Shown here piece after piece: positions 35,058 to 44,381 of a DNA stretch of 64,000 nucleotides. The first letter of the stretch is position 1. The number at the start of each line of letters is the position of its first letter. The DNA lies in the NCBI RefSeq assembly GCF_029688865.1, contig NZ_JARUKV010000002.1, positions 124,001 to 188,000 on the forward strand, written 5' to 3'. A program made the translations under genes and the position numbers. The stretch is from Natronococcus sp. A-GB7. GTDB taxonomy: Archaea; Halobacteriota; Halobacteria; Halobacteriales; Natrialbaceae. The notes below the pieces were generated by a model. It saw nothing but the letters and a program-made list of their open reading frames with translations, had not been told where the DNA came from and searched no databases.

Positions 35058-36676
35058 ACCCGATCGCCTTCGTCAAGGAGTACTGGCGGATCCTCCTGCT
35101 GGTGCTGTTCGTCAGCGCCGCGCTCGTCGCGCTGTTCGTCCCCGGCGGCGTGATGGACGACGACACCCTCGTCGAGGAGGAAGACGAGGAGTTCGACGAG
35201 GGGATCACCAACCTCGAGTACGGGCTCGGACTCGACGGCGGAACCCGAATTAGCGCACCGCCCGTTGGGATGAGTGCCACCATCGACATCGAGCCCGAGC
35301 AGGAACGCGAGGTCGAGTCGACGCTCCAGGACGAACTCGAGATCGATGCCGCGGACGTCATTGTCCGGTTCCACGAGGACGACAACCGCTTCACCGCCGA
35401 GGTGTTCGCCGAGGAGGTCACCGCTGCGGAGTTCGCCGCCGCCCTGCAGGAGGCCGGTGTCGACGTCGACGAGGGTGACGTCAACGGCGAAGTCACCCAG
35501 CAGACCCGCGACGAGATCATCCAGACGATCGAGCTGCGGATCAACGAGGCCGGCCTCTCGGGCGGGACCGCCTACCAGGAGGCGACCGTCGGCGACGGCT
35601 ACTACATCGTCACCGAGGTTCCCGGGATGAGCCCCGCGGAACTGCGCGAGATGCTGACCGAGCGCGGTGACGTCCAGATCGTCGCCTACCACCCCGGGGA
35701 AGACGGGAACCAGACCAACGAGACGGTCCTCCAGGGCGAGGAGTTCGCCAACGTCGGCTCGGCGTCCTATGACGACCAGCGCGATCAGAACTACGTCCCG
35801 GTCACGGTCGACGATAGCGAGGACGCCGACGGGAGCAGTCCCGCGGCCGACTACCAGGCGGCGATGAACGAGTACGGCTTTACCGGCGAAGGGGCCGGTC
35901 AGTGTACCATCCACGACCGCGAGACCGGCGAGTTCGACTTCGACCCCGAGAACCCGCAGTGGTGTCTGCTCACCGTGGTTGACGACGAAGTCGTCGACGC
36001 CCACAGCATGAGCCCCGATCTAGGCGAGAGCATGGCGTCCGGTGCCTGGGTGAACGATCCCGTCTTCCAGATGATCGTCCCGACCCAGCAGGACGCCCAG
36101 AACCTCGCCGTCAACCTCCAGTCGGGCGCCCTGACCGCGCCGCTCGACTTCGAGCAGGAGCAGACGTTCTCGCTCGAGCCGGCCCTGGCCGACCAGTTCA
36201 AGACCTACTCGCTGCTGATCGGCGTCCTCTCCGTACTAACGGTCAGCGGGATGGTCTACCTGCGATACAACGATCGCCGCGTTGCCGCACCGATGATCCT
36301 CACGGCGCTCGCGGAGGTAGTCATCCTGCTCGGCTTCGCGGCGCTGATACGCATGCCGCTGGACCTCTCTCACGTCGCCGGGTTCATCGCCGTCGTCGGG
36401 ACGGGGGTGGACGACCTCATCATCATCGCCGACGAGGTGATGGACGAGGGCGACGTCAGCTCTCAGCGCGTCTTCGAGTCGCGGTTCCGCAAGGCGTTCT
36501 GGATCATCGGCGCCGCCGCGGCGACGACGATCATCGCGCTGTCGCCGCTGGCCGTGTTGAGCCTCGGCGACCTCCGCGGGTTCGCCATCATCACGATCCT
36601 CGGCGTGCTGATCGGCGTGCTCGTCACCCGTCCCGCCTACGGCGACATCCTTCAGCGCCTGCTAACCGACAAGTAG
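35054..36676 (+). CDS. secD: protein-export membrane protein SecD
   Basis: The larger SecDF subunit, 540 residues. TM1 (about 12-30) is followed by a long extracellular P1 domain (about 50-385) with YGLGLDGGTRISAPPVG, TIELRINEAGLSGGTAYQEA and GALTAPLDFEQEQTFSLEP, then five C-terminal helices with FIAVVGTGVDDLIIIADEV, the conserved Asp region for ion coupling. The P1 domain carries several hyperacidic linkers (EEEDEEFDEG, DDSEDADGSS), typical of halophile surface domains. Translationally coupled to secF through the ATGA overlap. Confidence 0.95.
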   Translation: MNPIAFVKEYWRILLLVLFVSAALVALFVPGGVMDDDTLVEEEDEEFDEGITNLEYGLGLDGGTRISAPPVGMSATIDIEPEQEREVESTLQDELEIDAADVIVRFHEDDNRFTAEVFAEEVTAAEFAAALQEAGVDVDEGDVNGEVTQQTRDEIIQTIELRINEAGLSGGTAYQEATVGDGYYIVTEVPGMSPAELREMLTERGDVQIVAYHPGEDGNQTNETVLQGEEFANVGSASYDDQRDQNYVPVTVDDSEDADGSSPAADYQAAMNEYGFTGEGAGQCTIHDRETGEFDFDPENPQWCLLTVVDDEVVDAHSMSPDLGESMASGAWVNDPVFQMIVPTQQDAQNLAVNLQSGALTAPLDFEQEQTFSLEPALADQFKTYSLLIGVLSVLTVSGMVYLRYNDRRVAAPMILTALAEVVILLGFAALIRMPLDLSHVAGFIAVVGTGVDDLIIIADEVMDEGDVSSQRVFESRFRKAFWIIGAAAATTIIALSPLAVLSLGDLRGFAIITILGVLIGVLVTRPAYGDILQRLLTDK

Positions 36677-36704
36677 GAACGGCCGCCGACCTCCGATTCG
36701 CCTT

Positions 36705-37715
36705 CTACGTCGGGACGACGTTCGAGAGCCCGAGACTCTCGAGGACGAGCCAGCCGACGAAGATCCCGTACGAGCCGAGCAACAGCCAGGCCTCCCGCTC
36801 CGAGAGCAGCATGTCGGTCCGGGCGATCGCGAAGAAGACGACCGTCGCGAGGACGAGAAACGCCATCATCGGCACGATGTGGGCGAACGTGATCGCAAGC
36901 GAGCCCGCGACCAGCACGCCGGCCGGGACCGCGACCAGCAGGTCGAAGACGTTGCTTCCCAGGACGTTCGCGAGACTGACCGACGGCCGATCCGCGCGGG
37001 CCGCAGCGATGCTGACGAAGACGTCGGGGACGCTCGAACCCGCGGCGACGACGATCATCCCCCAGAGGAAGGCGGGGGTGCCGAAGGCGTCACCGAGCCC
37101 GATCGCGGCCCGGACGAGCCCCTCGACGCCGACGACGATGACGACCAGTCCGGCCCCGAACCACAGCCAGGTTCGGAGTCGGTTCACGGAACGGTCCGCC
37201 TCCAGTTTGTCCTCGGTCGCGTCGAGGTACTGGGTGAACACGTAGAGCCCGTACAGCGCGAGGGGGAACAGCGCGAGCCACCGCGTGACCTCCCCCTGCA
37301 GCCCGGCCCCCTCGAGGGGGTAGTAGATCACCGCCAGCGAGAACGTCAGCAGGAGTACGGCGACTGCGAGCATGTAGAACAGCGCCTCCTTGTAGACGAG
37401 CTTTCGGCTCGTCTCCATCTCTCCGGAGCCGACCAGCACGGCGAGTCCCGGGATCACGAGCAGGTTGAAGACGGCCGAGCCCACGATCGCGCCGACGCCG
37501 AGCTCGAACTCGCCGTGGACCAGGGTCGCGAGCAGCACGCTCACCAGCTCCGGCATGCTCGAGCCGACCGCGGCGATCACTGCCCCCTGGACGACCGGCG
37601 GCACGCCGTAGCCGACCGCGAGCCGATCGGCCGCGTCCTCGAGCCAGACGCTTCCCTTCCAGACGACGCCGGTCGCGACTGCAGCGAGGCCAAGCAGTAA
37701 GACGACATCGAGCAC
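36705..37715 (-). CDS. sodium/calcium exchanger family (CaCA) protein
   Basis: A 336-residue cation/Ca2+ antiporter with ten predicted helices in two homologous halves. Alpha-1 repeat: AVGSSMPELVSVLLATLVHG followed by GAIVGSAVFNLLVIPG; alpha-2 repeat: VAAGSSVPDVFVSIAAARAD followed by NVLGSNVFDLLVAVP. These G-S-S-x-P-(E/D) and G-S-x-x-F-(N/D) motifs form the ion site. A hydrophilic loop of about 20 residues lies between the halves. Whether it exports Ca2+ against Na+ or K+ is not determinable. It is convergent with secD. Confidence 0.92.
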   Translation of the reverse strand: MLDVVLLLGLAAVATGVVWKGSVWLEDAADRLAVGYGVPPVVQGAVIAAVGSSMPELVSVLLATLVHGEFELGVGAIVGSAVFNLLVIPGLAVLVGSGEMETSRKLVYKEALFYMLAVAVLLLTFSLAVIYYPLEGAGLQGEVTRWLALFPLALYGLYVFTQYLDATEDKLEADRSVNRLRTWLWFGAGLVVIVVGVEGLVRAAIGLGDAFGTPAFLWGMIVVAAGSSVPDVFVSIAAARADRPSVSLANVLGSNVFDLLVAVPAGVLVAGSLAITFAHIVPMMAFLVLATVVFFAIARTDMLLSEREAWLLLGSYGIFVGWLVLESLGLSNVVPT

Positions 37716-37786
37716 GACGTATCAGCTACCACGTAGGTCGGGACCGCGCATAAAACGACGACATGCAGCCGACAGGGATCGGTTCG

Positions 37787-38455
37787 TCAGAACTGCTCGA
37801 GGCCAGTCTGCTCGGCGTCGGCGAGGACGTCCGCGCAGGTCGACCACGACTCGCGGGCGAAGGGCGGTAGTTCGCCGCGGTCTGCGACGTGAGACTCGAG
37901 GAACGCCCGCGTGGTCGGATCGCTCGGGTAGCCGCTGCCGACCGGGCCGTACTCGTCGGCCAGCGCGGCCATCGAGGCGTCGCGTTCGACCTTGGCGACG
38001 ATGCTCGCCGCGCCCACGATCGGGTCCTCGTCGTCGGCACCGTGTGCGGCCGTTAGCTCGAGGTCGCGCTCGGGCTCGCAGGCGTCGGCCACTCGACGGG
38101 CAAAGCGGTCGGCGTCGGTGTCGCAGGCGTCACAGCGGCCGGACGCCGGCGAATCGGCGGAGAGGCCGGCGGCCTCGAGGACCCCGTCGATCGCCTCGGC
38201 GTGAGCCCTGACCGCCAGCGAGTTCATATCCGTTTCGGGGTCGTCGATCAGGGACGGCGTGATCTCGCTGACGCCGACGGCGATTCGGTCGTCCTCGCGC
38301 AGGGTCGCCGCCAGCTCCTCGCGGCGCTCGGGAGCGAGTCGCTTCGAATCCGCGATTCCCTCCGGAAGCGCGTCGGTGTCCTCGCAGTGGACGGCCGCAG
38401 CGAACATCGATCCCAGTGCGGGTCCCTTCCCCGCCTCGTCGACGCCGAATGGCAT
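37787..38455 (-). CDS. rnhB: ribonuclease HII
   Basis: Cleaves RNA in RNA-DNA hybrids and at misincorporated ribonucleotides. The 222-residue protein has the acidic catalytic residues in FGVDEAGKGPALGSMFAAAV (Asp and Glu of the D-E-A-G signature), ADSKRLAPERREEL, and IVGAASIVAKVERDASMAALA with the conserved Lys/Asp region, plus GSGYPSDPTTRAFLESHV. An insertion with three Cys (SGRCDACDTDADRF region) is present, unlike in bacterial enzymes. Archaea use RNase HII as their main RNase H. Confidence 0.95.
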   Translation of the reverse strand: MPFGVDEAGKGPALGSMFAAAVHCEDTDALPEGIADSKRLAPERREELAATLREDDRIAVGVSEITPSLIDDPETDMNSLAVRAHAEAIDGVLEAAGLSADSPASGRCDACDTDADRFARRVADACEPERDLELTAAHGADDEDPIVGAASIVAKVERDASMAALADEYGPVGSGYPSDPTTRAFLESHVADRGELPPFARESWSTCADVLADAEQTGLEQF

Positions 38456-38636
38456 GGCTCGAGGATCCGTCGCGACCCGCTAAACCGTTTCGTTGTTCGA
38501 ACACCGAGCCCCTTCCTCCCGGGAGCCATCTCGTCGGAAACCCGCGGTGCCCCGTCCGAGGGAGTCGAACAGATCCTGCGAGGCGGTTCCGGGTGGGCCC
38601 GCAACACATATCACAGGTCGATGAAACGTAGTTGGC

Positions 38637-40745
38637 GTGACCGAACGATCCGAGCTTCCGCTGGAAGCGTTCTACGACCTCACGGAGATCACCGACGTCG
38701 CGGTCTCGCCCGACGGCGATCGGGTCGCGTTCACCGCGACCGAGTACGAACAGGACGCCGACGAGGCCGTCGCCTCGCTGTTCGTCGTCCCGACGGACGG
38801 CGCGAGGGAGCCACACCGGCTGACGACCGTCGCCGGCGCCTCGAGTCCGGCCTGGAGCCCGTCGGGAGACGAACTCGCGTTTCTCGCCGCGCGGGAGGCG
38901 GACGTCGGGCAGCGAGTCGGGTGGCAGGACCGGGGGGACGAGGGAGACGACTCGAGTGTGGCGGACGGGGACGAAGACGCCGACGCAACGGACGCTGCGA
39001 ACGGGTCCGAAGCCGACGACGAACCGAAACCGCAGGTGTGGCTGTTCGACCTCGCTCGGGGCGGGGACGCCCGGCAGGTGACCGACCGCGAGGAGGGCGT
39101 CGCGGAGTTCGACTGGAGCCCGGACGGCGATCGGCTCGTGATCGCCGCACGAGATCCGACCGACAACGAGCGGGAGTACCTCGAACAGGTGCGCGAGGGC
39201 GGACCGATCGAGACGACGCGCCTCCAGCACAAGGTCGACGGGACCGGCTGGACCGACGACGTGACGAGCTACCTGTTCGTCGTCGACCTCGAGTCGGGCG
39301 AGACCGAGCGCCTCGACGACGCCTACGGCGGCGGCGCGTTCCAGGACGTCACGGGGATGGAGCCCCGCTGGGGGCCGACCGACCGCATCGTCTTCACGTC
39401 GTGTCGACTCGAGCGACCCGACGACACGCTGGTTCGGGACGTGTACACGATTTCCCCCGACGGCTCGGACCTGCGGCGACTGACCGACGGCGAGTGGCAG
39501 TGCACGCGGCCGTCCTGGCGCGAGGACGGAACGCTCGGGTTCGTCGTCCGCGATCCGGAGGACTGGACGAAGCCCGACGAGTTCTACTACCACGACGGCG
39601 AGGAACCGCGGTCGTTAACGGCCGATCTCGACAGGGGCGTCGCCCGCGGGGCGACGATCAACTGGGTCGACGACGCGGCGTACGTCCTCGTCGGCGACGA
39701 GTCCCGGACGCGGCTCGTTCACGCCGGGATCGACGGCACGGTCGAACGAACCTTCGAGGCCCAGGGCGACGACCGGGCGATCCTCGCGTTCGACGTCGCC
39801 GACGACGGCTCGACGGCCGCGCTCGTGTTCTCACACCCCCAGGCGGGGACGGACGTCCACGCGGTCGCAGTCGACGACCTCGAGGCGAGCGAGGAACCCG
39901 AGTCGCTCCGGCGGCTTTCCGCGGTCAACGCGGACCTCACCGACTCGTACCCGATGCCGGAGGCCCGCCGCGTCGAGTGGGAGTCCGACGGCTGGACCAT
40001 CGACGGCATCGTCTACCACGACCCGGCGATCGACCTCGAGGACGGCCCCCACCCGCTCGTGGTGGCGATCCACGGCGGTCCCCTGTCCTACGACGAGCCG
40101 GTGTTCAGCTTCGCCCACGCGGCGCTGACGAGTCGCGGCTACGTCGTTCTCCGGCCGAACTACCGCGGCGGCACCTCCCGCGGGCGGGAGTTCGCCGACG
40201 TGTTGCGCGGCCGTTGGGGCACCGCTGAGGTCGACGACATCGTCGCGGGGGTCGAGGAGCTCGTCGATCGGGGCTGGGCCGATCGCGACCGTGTTTTCGG
40301 CTACGGCTTCTCCTACGGCGGCATCGCCCAGGGGTTCCTCGTCACGCAGACGAACCTGTTCGCCGCGGCCGCGCCGGAACACGGCATCTACGACCTGCGC
40401 GCGGACTTCGGAACCGGCGACTCGCACAACTGGATGGAGGCCGACTTCGGCCTCCCCTGGGAGAACCCGGAGGGCTACGACGCTGCCTCGGCCATCCTCG
40501 ACGCCGGCGAGATCGACACGCCGCTGCTCGTGACGGCGGGTGGCGAGGACTGGCGCTGTCCACCGTCGCAGTCCGAACAGCTCTACACCGCCGCACGCAA
40601 GCAGGGAGTCGACGCGAAACTGATCGTCTACCCCGACGAGCACCACAACATCGGCGATCCCGACCGTGCGATCCACCGCCTCGAGCAGGTACTGGCGTGG
40701 TACGAGACACACGATCCGGGAATCGAGGGCCAGTCCGAAGGGTAA
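38637..40745 (+). CDS. S9 family prolyl oligopeptidase-like peptidase
   Basis: A 702-residue serine peptidase, probably acylaminoacyl-peptidase or dipeptidyl peptidase-like. The N-terminal about 440 residues form a WD40/TolB-type propeller with repeats of SPDGDRVAF, SPSGDELAF and SPDGDRLVI. The C-terminal alpha/beta hydrolase domain has GYGFSYGGIA with Ser559, GGEDWRC with Asp638 and DEHHNI with His669 or His670. An acidic insertion (about 105-130) is likely a flexible surface loop. The start is GTG at 38637; no ATG gives the conserved N-terminus. It has no signal peptide and should be cytoplasmic. Confidence 0.9.
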   Translation: MTERSELPLEAFYDLTEITDVAVSPDGDRVAFTATEYEQDADEAVASLFVVPTDGAREPHRLTTVAGASSPAWSPSGDELAFLAAREADVGQRVGWQDRGDEGDDSSVADGDEDADATDAANGSEADDEPKPQVWLFDLARGGDARQVTDREEGVAEFDWSPDGDRLVIAARDPTDNEREYLEQVREGGPIETTRLQHKVDGTGWTDDVTSYLFVVDLESGETERLDDAYGGGAFQDVTGMEPRWGPTDRIVFTSCRLERPDDTLVRDVYTISPDGSDLRRLTDGEWQCTRPSWREDGTLGFVVRDPEDWTKPDEFYYHDGEEPRSLTADLDRGVARGATINWVDDAAYVLVGDESRTRLVHAGIDGTVERTFEAQGDDRAILAFDVADDGSTAALVFSHPQAGTDVHAVAVDDLEASEEPESLRRLSAVNADLTDSYPMPEARRVEWESDGWTIDGIVYHDPAIDLEDGPHPLVVAIHGGPLSYDEPVFSFAHAALTSRGYVVLRPNYRGGTSRGREFADVLRGRWGTAEVDDIVAGVEELVDRGWADRDRVFGYGFSYGGIAQGFLVTQTNLFAAAAPEHGIYDLRADFGTGDSHNWMEADFGLPWENPEGYDAASAILDAGEIDTPLLVTAGGEDWRCPPSQSEQLYTAARKQGVDAKLIVYPDEHHNIGDPDRAIHRLEQVLAWYETHDPGIEGQSEG

Positions 40746-40876
40746 GTGAGTCGTTTCTCGGCGGCCGCGATCGGGCTGGCCCGGGCCTCACGCTCCCGCA
40801 GGCGATTGCGCCGCGCTCGAGCGGGACGTGTTGCCCGATCTACAGCTTTTTGGGCCGAGTCGTCGTTAGCGATGGT

Positions 40877-41359
40877 ATGAGCGGTATCGATCCCGTCGAA
40901 CGGATCAAACTGTATCCCGCGATCCTCGCCTTTCCCGCACTCGGCGTGTTGATCGTCGGTGGCCTTCTCGGCAGCACGGCGCTCCTCGCGGCCGGCATTC
41001 TCGGGTTGCTCGCCGTCCCGATGCTCGTGTTGCTGTTCGGCGATTCCGAGACGGTCGAGCGGTGGTGGGGAGCGGAGACCGCTGACCGACTCGACGCCGA
41101 TACCGAGGAGACGAACGCCGAAAACGACGCATTCGAGGTGCTGAAACGACGATATGCGTCCGACGATATCGACGAGGCGACGTTCGAACGCAGAGTGCAA
41201 ACCCTCCTCGATGCGAACGCGCTAGCGGAGTCGAGTCCTGGTTCGAACGACCCGCCATCGGATGAACGTACGCGTGTTGATGACAGGACCGACAGTAAAC
41301 TACCTCACCCTACTTCGCTCACCCCATACGAGGGTCGCTCGTTGAGGGTGGGGCTTTGA
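40877..41359 (+). CDS. SHOCT-domain membrane protein, 3' end replaced by IS sequence
   Basis: A protein of two N-terminal membrane helices (about 13-32 and 33-53), a charged linker, and a SHOCT domain (about 82-115, EVLKRRYASDDIDEATFERR). SHOCT domains are short helical motifs often at protein ends in archaea. The frame then runs into the right end of the TnpB element at about 41295, giving an altered tail of some 20 residues (KLPHPTSLTPYEG...). The original tail can be recognised beyond the element at 42776-42837 in the right phase, so this gene is interrupted but the main domains are intact. Confidence 0.72.
   Translation: MSGIDPVERIKLYPAILAFPALGVLIVGGLLGSTALLAAGILGLLAVPMLVLLFGDSETVERWWGAETADRLDADTEETNAENDAFEVLKRRYASDDIDEATFERRVQTLLDANALAESSPGSNDPPSDERTRVDDRTDSKLPHPTSLTPYEGRSLRVGL
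41303..41353 (-). repeat. right-end hairpin of the TnpB element, candidate omega-RNA 3' region
   Basis: CCTCACCCT (41303-41311) pairs with AGGGTGGGG (41345-41353) with one mismatch, and an inner ACCC/GGGT stem lies between. Subterminal hairpins of this kind mark the right end of IS200/IS605 elements, and the guide (omega) RNA of TnpB is normally transcribed across the 3' end of tnpB to this end. A guide would then be the sequence just outside, starting near 41294 and running to lower coordinates. This is inferred from the family. Confidence 0.5.
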
Positions 41360-41375
41360 TGTGGACTCCCGGCAA

Positions 41376-42627
41376 TCAGTCGCCAGCAATAGGCTGGTAA
41401 CACTCACCGTTCAACGTCCCACCATTCAAACGCACGTCTACTGGTGCGTCTCCGCTCCCCGGCTTGGGCGAGGAACAGAGTCTATGTTGTCGTTTTCGAG
41501 CGTATCGTAGCCCGATGTTCTTCGCTGCATTGTAGTCCGCGTTCACTTCGTACCCGCACTTCTGGCATTCAAACTGTTTTCCGTGGCGGTTGTCCTTGTG
41601 CGTGAATCCGCAGTCCGTCCGAGAACAGCGTTGAGACGTGTGGTTCGGCTTGACCTGTTCCACCAAGATACCGCGTTCCGGGGCCTTGTAGGAGACGTAC
41701 TCGAATAGAAGTCGGAACGCCCAGATATGGTGCCACTTCGCCTGCGGAAGTCGCTCTCGAATATCGGTCAACTCCTCGAAAACGATCACGCCACAATCGT
41801 GTTCGACGGCCTCCGTGACGATCTCGTTAGCGATGGTGTGAATGTACTGTTTCCGCCATGCTTCCTCTCGCTTGCCAAGTCGGAGCAAGGCGTTGTGTGC
41901 AGCTTGCGTGCCGCGCTGTTGCATCTCGCCCCGTCGTTTCTCGAACTCACGGCACCAATGATCGTAGTCGTTTCCTTGCCAGAACGTGCCGGTTGAAGCC
42001 ACTGCGAGACCGTTAACGCCGAGGTCGATACCGAGAACTGTTTGGCTCGGTATCTTCCGAAACCTCGGACTCGTCGGCAGAATCGCTATCGTGCTTCCGG
42101 GTGGTGATGTGGAAGTAGAACTCGTCGGTCGCTTTGTCGTATTGGAGTGTACTTGCTCGGAACTCGTACTCCTCAGAGAGCACGTACTGTTCGTAGGGTG
42201 TTGGACTATCTGCCGGGAGCTCGAAGTCACACTCAATGCGACCGTTAACCGTCGAAAGCGAGACTTTGTTCCGGTAGAACGTTGCACTCCGTTTGTCATA
42301 GACCATGCTCCATGAGGTGAACTCCGGTTGACTCACTCGCTTGCCCTGCTTCCACCGTTCGACGCACCCTTTCGCCGCTTGAACAGCACGTCTAATGGCC
42401 TCTTGAACGAGGTTGGCGGTGAGATCAGTTTCTTCCCGGAGCTCCGTGTAGAGTACGTCTCGTGCGGTTGAGTTCGCAGTGATACAGTCCGTGTAGGAGC
42501 TATCGTCCCAGCAGAACTCGGCAGCACGGTTCGCACAGTAGAGGAACTGCTCGGCGGTTTCGTGGAGGTCGTCGCGGCGCTCATCCGGAACGGTGAGTTT
42601 GACCGGTGCGGTTCGACGCACCTCCAT
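41376..42627 (-). pseudogene. tnpB: tnpB, frameshifted
   Basis: RNA-guided nuclease-type protein of IS200/IS605 elements, split by a frameshift. The N-terminal part (42627 down to about 42047) reads MEVRRTAPVKLTVPDERRDD to SEDTEP; the C-terminal part continues in another frame with [18 protein letters not shown]. Dropping one C/G pair near 42044-42045 would join them as DTEQTVLGID. RuvC residues are intact: Asp in GIDLGVN, Glu in VIVFEEL, Asp in NADYNAAKN, as is the zinc finger CSRTDC...CQKC. Either a recent inactivating mutation or a sequencing error. Confidence 0.82.
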
Positions 42628-42775
42628 ACTTCAGATTACTACCGGACGGTATCTATATATTCGGGGGTCGGATGGCTGTCATCATGTGGCCTCGTCGGTC
42701 TTTGTCGGTTTCCTCTCCGACCTACTCACTCACTACGTTCGTTCCTTGAGGTCGGAGGCTCCACCTCGAATTATG

Positions 42776-42837
42776 CTGAACCGACGACTCGACCGACCGA
42801 GGAGCGCGAGGGCACCCTCACGGAGGACGTTCGATAA
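42776..42837 (+). pseudogene. detached 3' end of the SHOCT gene
   Basis: The sequence after the element reads, in the phase that continues the SHOCT frame, EPTTRPTEEREGTLTEDVR followed by a stop. The acidic, threonine-rich character fits the tail of the interrupted protein (which ends DERTRVDDRTD before the element). The match in phase and composition is the evidence; homologue comparison would settle it. Confidence 0.5.
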
Positions 42838-42883
42838 TCCATCGCTTCGACGAACCGAGACGGATCGAAACGGCTCTCCGTGC

Positions 42884-44269
42884 TCAGTCCGCGTCTCCGT
42901 CGGCGTCGCTCCTCGTTTTCGCCGCCGGCTCGTCCCGGAAGAACGCCTCGAGCTCGAACGGTTCGTCCTCGCCCTCGACGCCGGTGACGTCCAGCGCCGA
43001 CACGTCGGCGTCGGTCTCGAGCAGGCCGGCCAAACTGGGCTCGGTTCGGCCCTCGTCGCTACTGATGAGTTCCTTCACGTAGAGACCGCCGGCGCCGTGG
43101 AGACGAACCTCGCCGCGGGTCGGATCGTCGGGGTCGAGCTCGCCGTCGATCTCGTAGACGGTTCGCTCGCGAGTCAGCCCCGCGCGACGGTGGTCGACCC
43201 GCTGGGGCGTGTACTGCTCGACGGTGGTGCCCGAGAGCTCCTCGAGCGCGGTCTCGAAGTCGGCCTGGTCGACTGGTTCGGAAAATTCGACGTCCGCGCG
43301 GTAGCGCTTGCTCGCGTCGTGTTCCTTGACGCGCTCGACCATCTCGTAGGTCGCGAGCCGGAGCTCCTCGACCTCCACACTCCCCTCGGCCGCGTCGTTG
43401 ATCTCGCGTTCGAGTTCGGTGGGATCGGGATCGCGACGCTTCGGTCGCTTGACCTCGAGGACGAACGGGCGTCCCTCCTCGAGCATCCGGGCGTCGACGT
43501 CCTCGCGGCCCGCGCCGTGAAAGGTGCCCTCCTCGCCGTCCATCGCGTCGACGACGTGGGGGCGGACGACCTGTTCGACGCTGGTGTCGTACATGTAGCC
43601 CGAGCCGCCGCAGTAGTCACAGGGCTCCTCGCCGTCGTCGCCCAGCTGGATCCCGCTGCCGCCACACTCGCGACAGGGCCACTCCGTCTGGGGGATATCC
43701 CGCTCGAGCTTGCGGTAACGGCCGTAGACGAACGCCGGATTGATCTGGACGTCGACCGCGTGGCTCGTGACGGCGTCGTCCGCGTCGAACTCGAGGGGGT
43801 CGAACGCCTCGAGGTCGATGACCGCGAGCACGTCCGGGCGGTCGAAGTCGACCTCGGCGCCCGTCTTCGATCCGACGCGGCGACCGACCTCGCGGTTCAT
43901 CTCGCGTTTCATCGACTCGCCGACGTCGGGCTCGAGACCCGCGTCCTCGCGGAACAGCCGTTCGTTCTCCTCGACCAGCGGCGGAACCCGGGTGCCGACC
44001 TGGTAGGTCGCGAAGTCGACTCCCTCGAGTTCGGCGACGATCGTCTCCGCGATCGCGTCGAAGGTTCCACAGTACCCCTCGCAGACCCAGCACGCATCGG
44101 GATCGACGGGCTCGAAATCGTCGTCGTCCTCGATCGCGATCGTCGTCCGCAGCGCCCGGCCCCGCTCGGCGTTGGTCAGCCCGAAGCTCCGCTCGGCGAA
44201 CGGCCGGCCGAGACAGGAGTCACAGACCGATCCCGTCGCGAGCAGCGCACGGGCGTCCTCGGTACTCAT
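42884..44269 (-). CDS. pus10: tRNA pseudouridine synthase Pus10
   Basis: Makes pseudouridine at tRNA positions 54 and 55 in archaea. The 461-residue protein has an N-terminal zinc-binding and THUMP-like region (CDSCLGRPFAERSFGLTNAE, CWVCEGYCG), a second Cys cluster (CRECGGSGIQLG..CDYCGGSG, unusual in being an inserted zinc-knuckle-like pair), and the catalytic domain with the Asp in GAGREDVDARMLEEGRPFVLE and LYVKELISSDEGRTEPSLA near the C-terminus. trmY, which methylates pseudouridine 54, is 2.2 kb away. The gene ends just after the TnpB insertion but is intact. Confidence 0.93.
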   Translation of the reverse strand: MSTEDARALLATGSVCDSCLGRPFAERSFGLTNAERGRALRTTIAIEDDDDFEPVDPDACWVCEGYCGTFDAIAETIVAELEGVDFATYQVGTRVPPLVEENERLFREDAGLEPDVGESMKREMNREVGRRVGSKTGAEVDFDRPDVLAVIDLEAFDPLEFDADDAVTSHAVDVQINPAFVYGRYRKLERDIPQTEWPCRECGGSGIQLGDDGEEPCDYCGGSGYMYDTSVEQVVRPHVVDAMDGEEGTFHGAGREDVDARMLEEGRPFVLEVKRPKRRDPDPTELEREINDAAEGSVEVEELRLATYEMVERVKEHDASKRYRADVEFSEPVDQADFETALEELSGTTVEQYTPQRVDHRRAGLTRERTVYEIDGELDPDDPTRGEVRLHGAGGLYVKELISSDEGRTEPSLAGLLETDADVSALDVTGVEGEDEPFELEAFFRDEPAAKTRSDADGDAD

Positions 44270-44381
44270 GTTCGCCCACTCGGGTAGCCGCGGGTAACAC
44301 GTTTTCCATTCGATGCCCGCGGCTGATCACCGTGGCGGACTGTCCCACGAGGTTCAAATACGTCCGGTACAACCCGTCGGT

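Larger units (their letters stand above)
41295..42775 (-). mobile_element. TnpB-only IS200/IS605-type (IS1341-like) element, about 1.48 kb
   Basis: An insertion in the 3' part of the SHOCT gene, with tnpB on the minus strand and no tnpA. The right end (low coordinates) carries a hairpin at 41303-41353. There are no long terminal inverted repeats and no target duplication, as expected of this family. Joining 41294 to 42776 restores an open SHOCT reading frame (TDTEPTTRPTEEREG then a stop), supporting these boundaries within a few bases. Without TnpA it would need help in trans to move. Confidence 0.72.
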
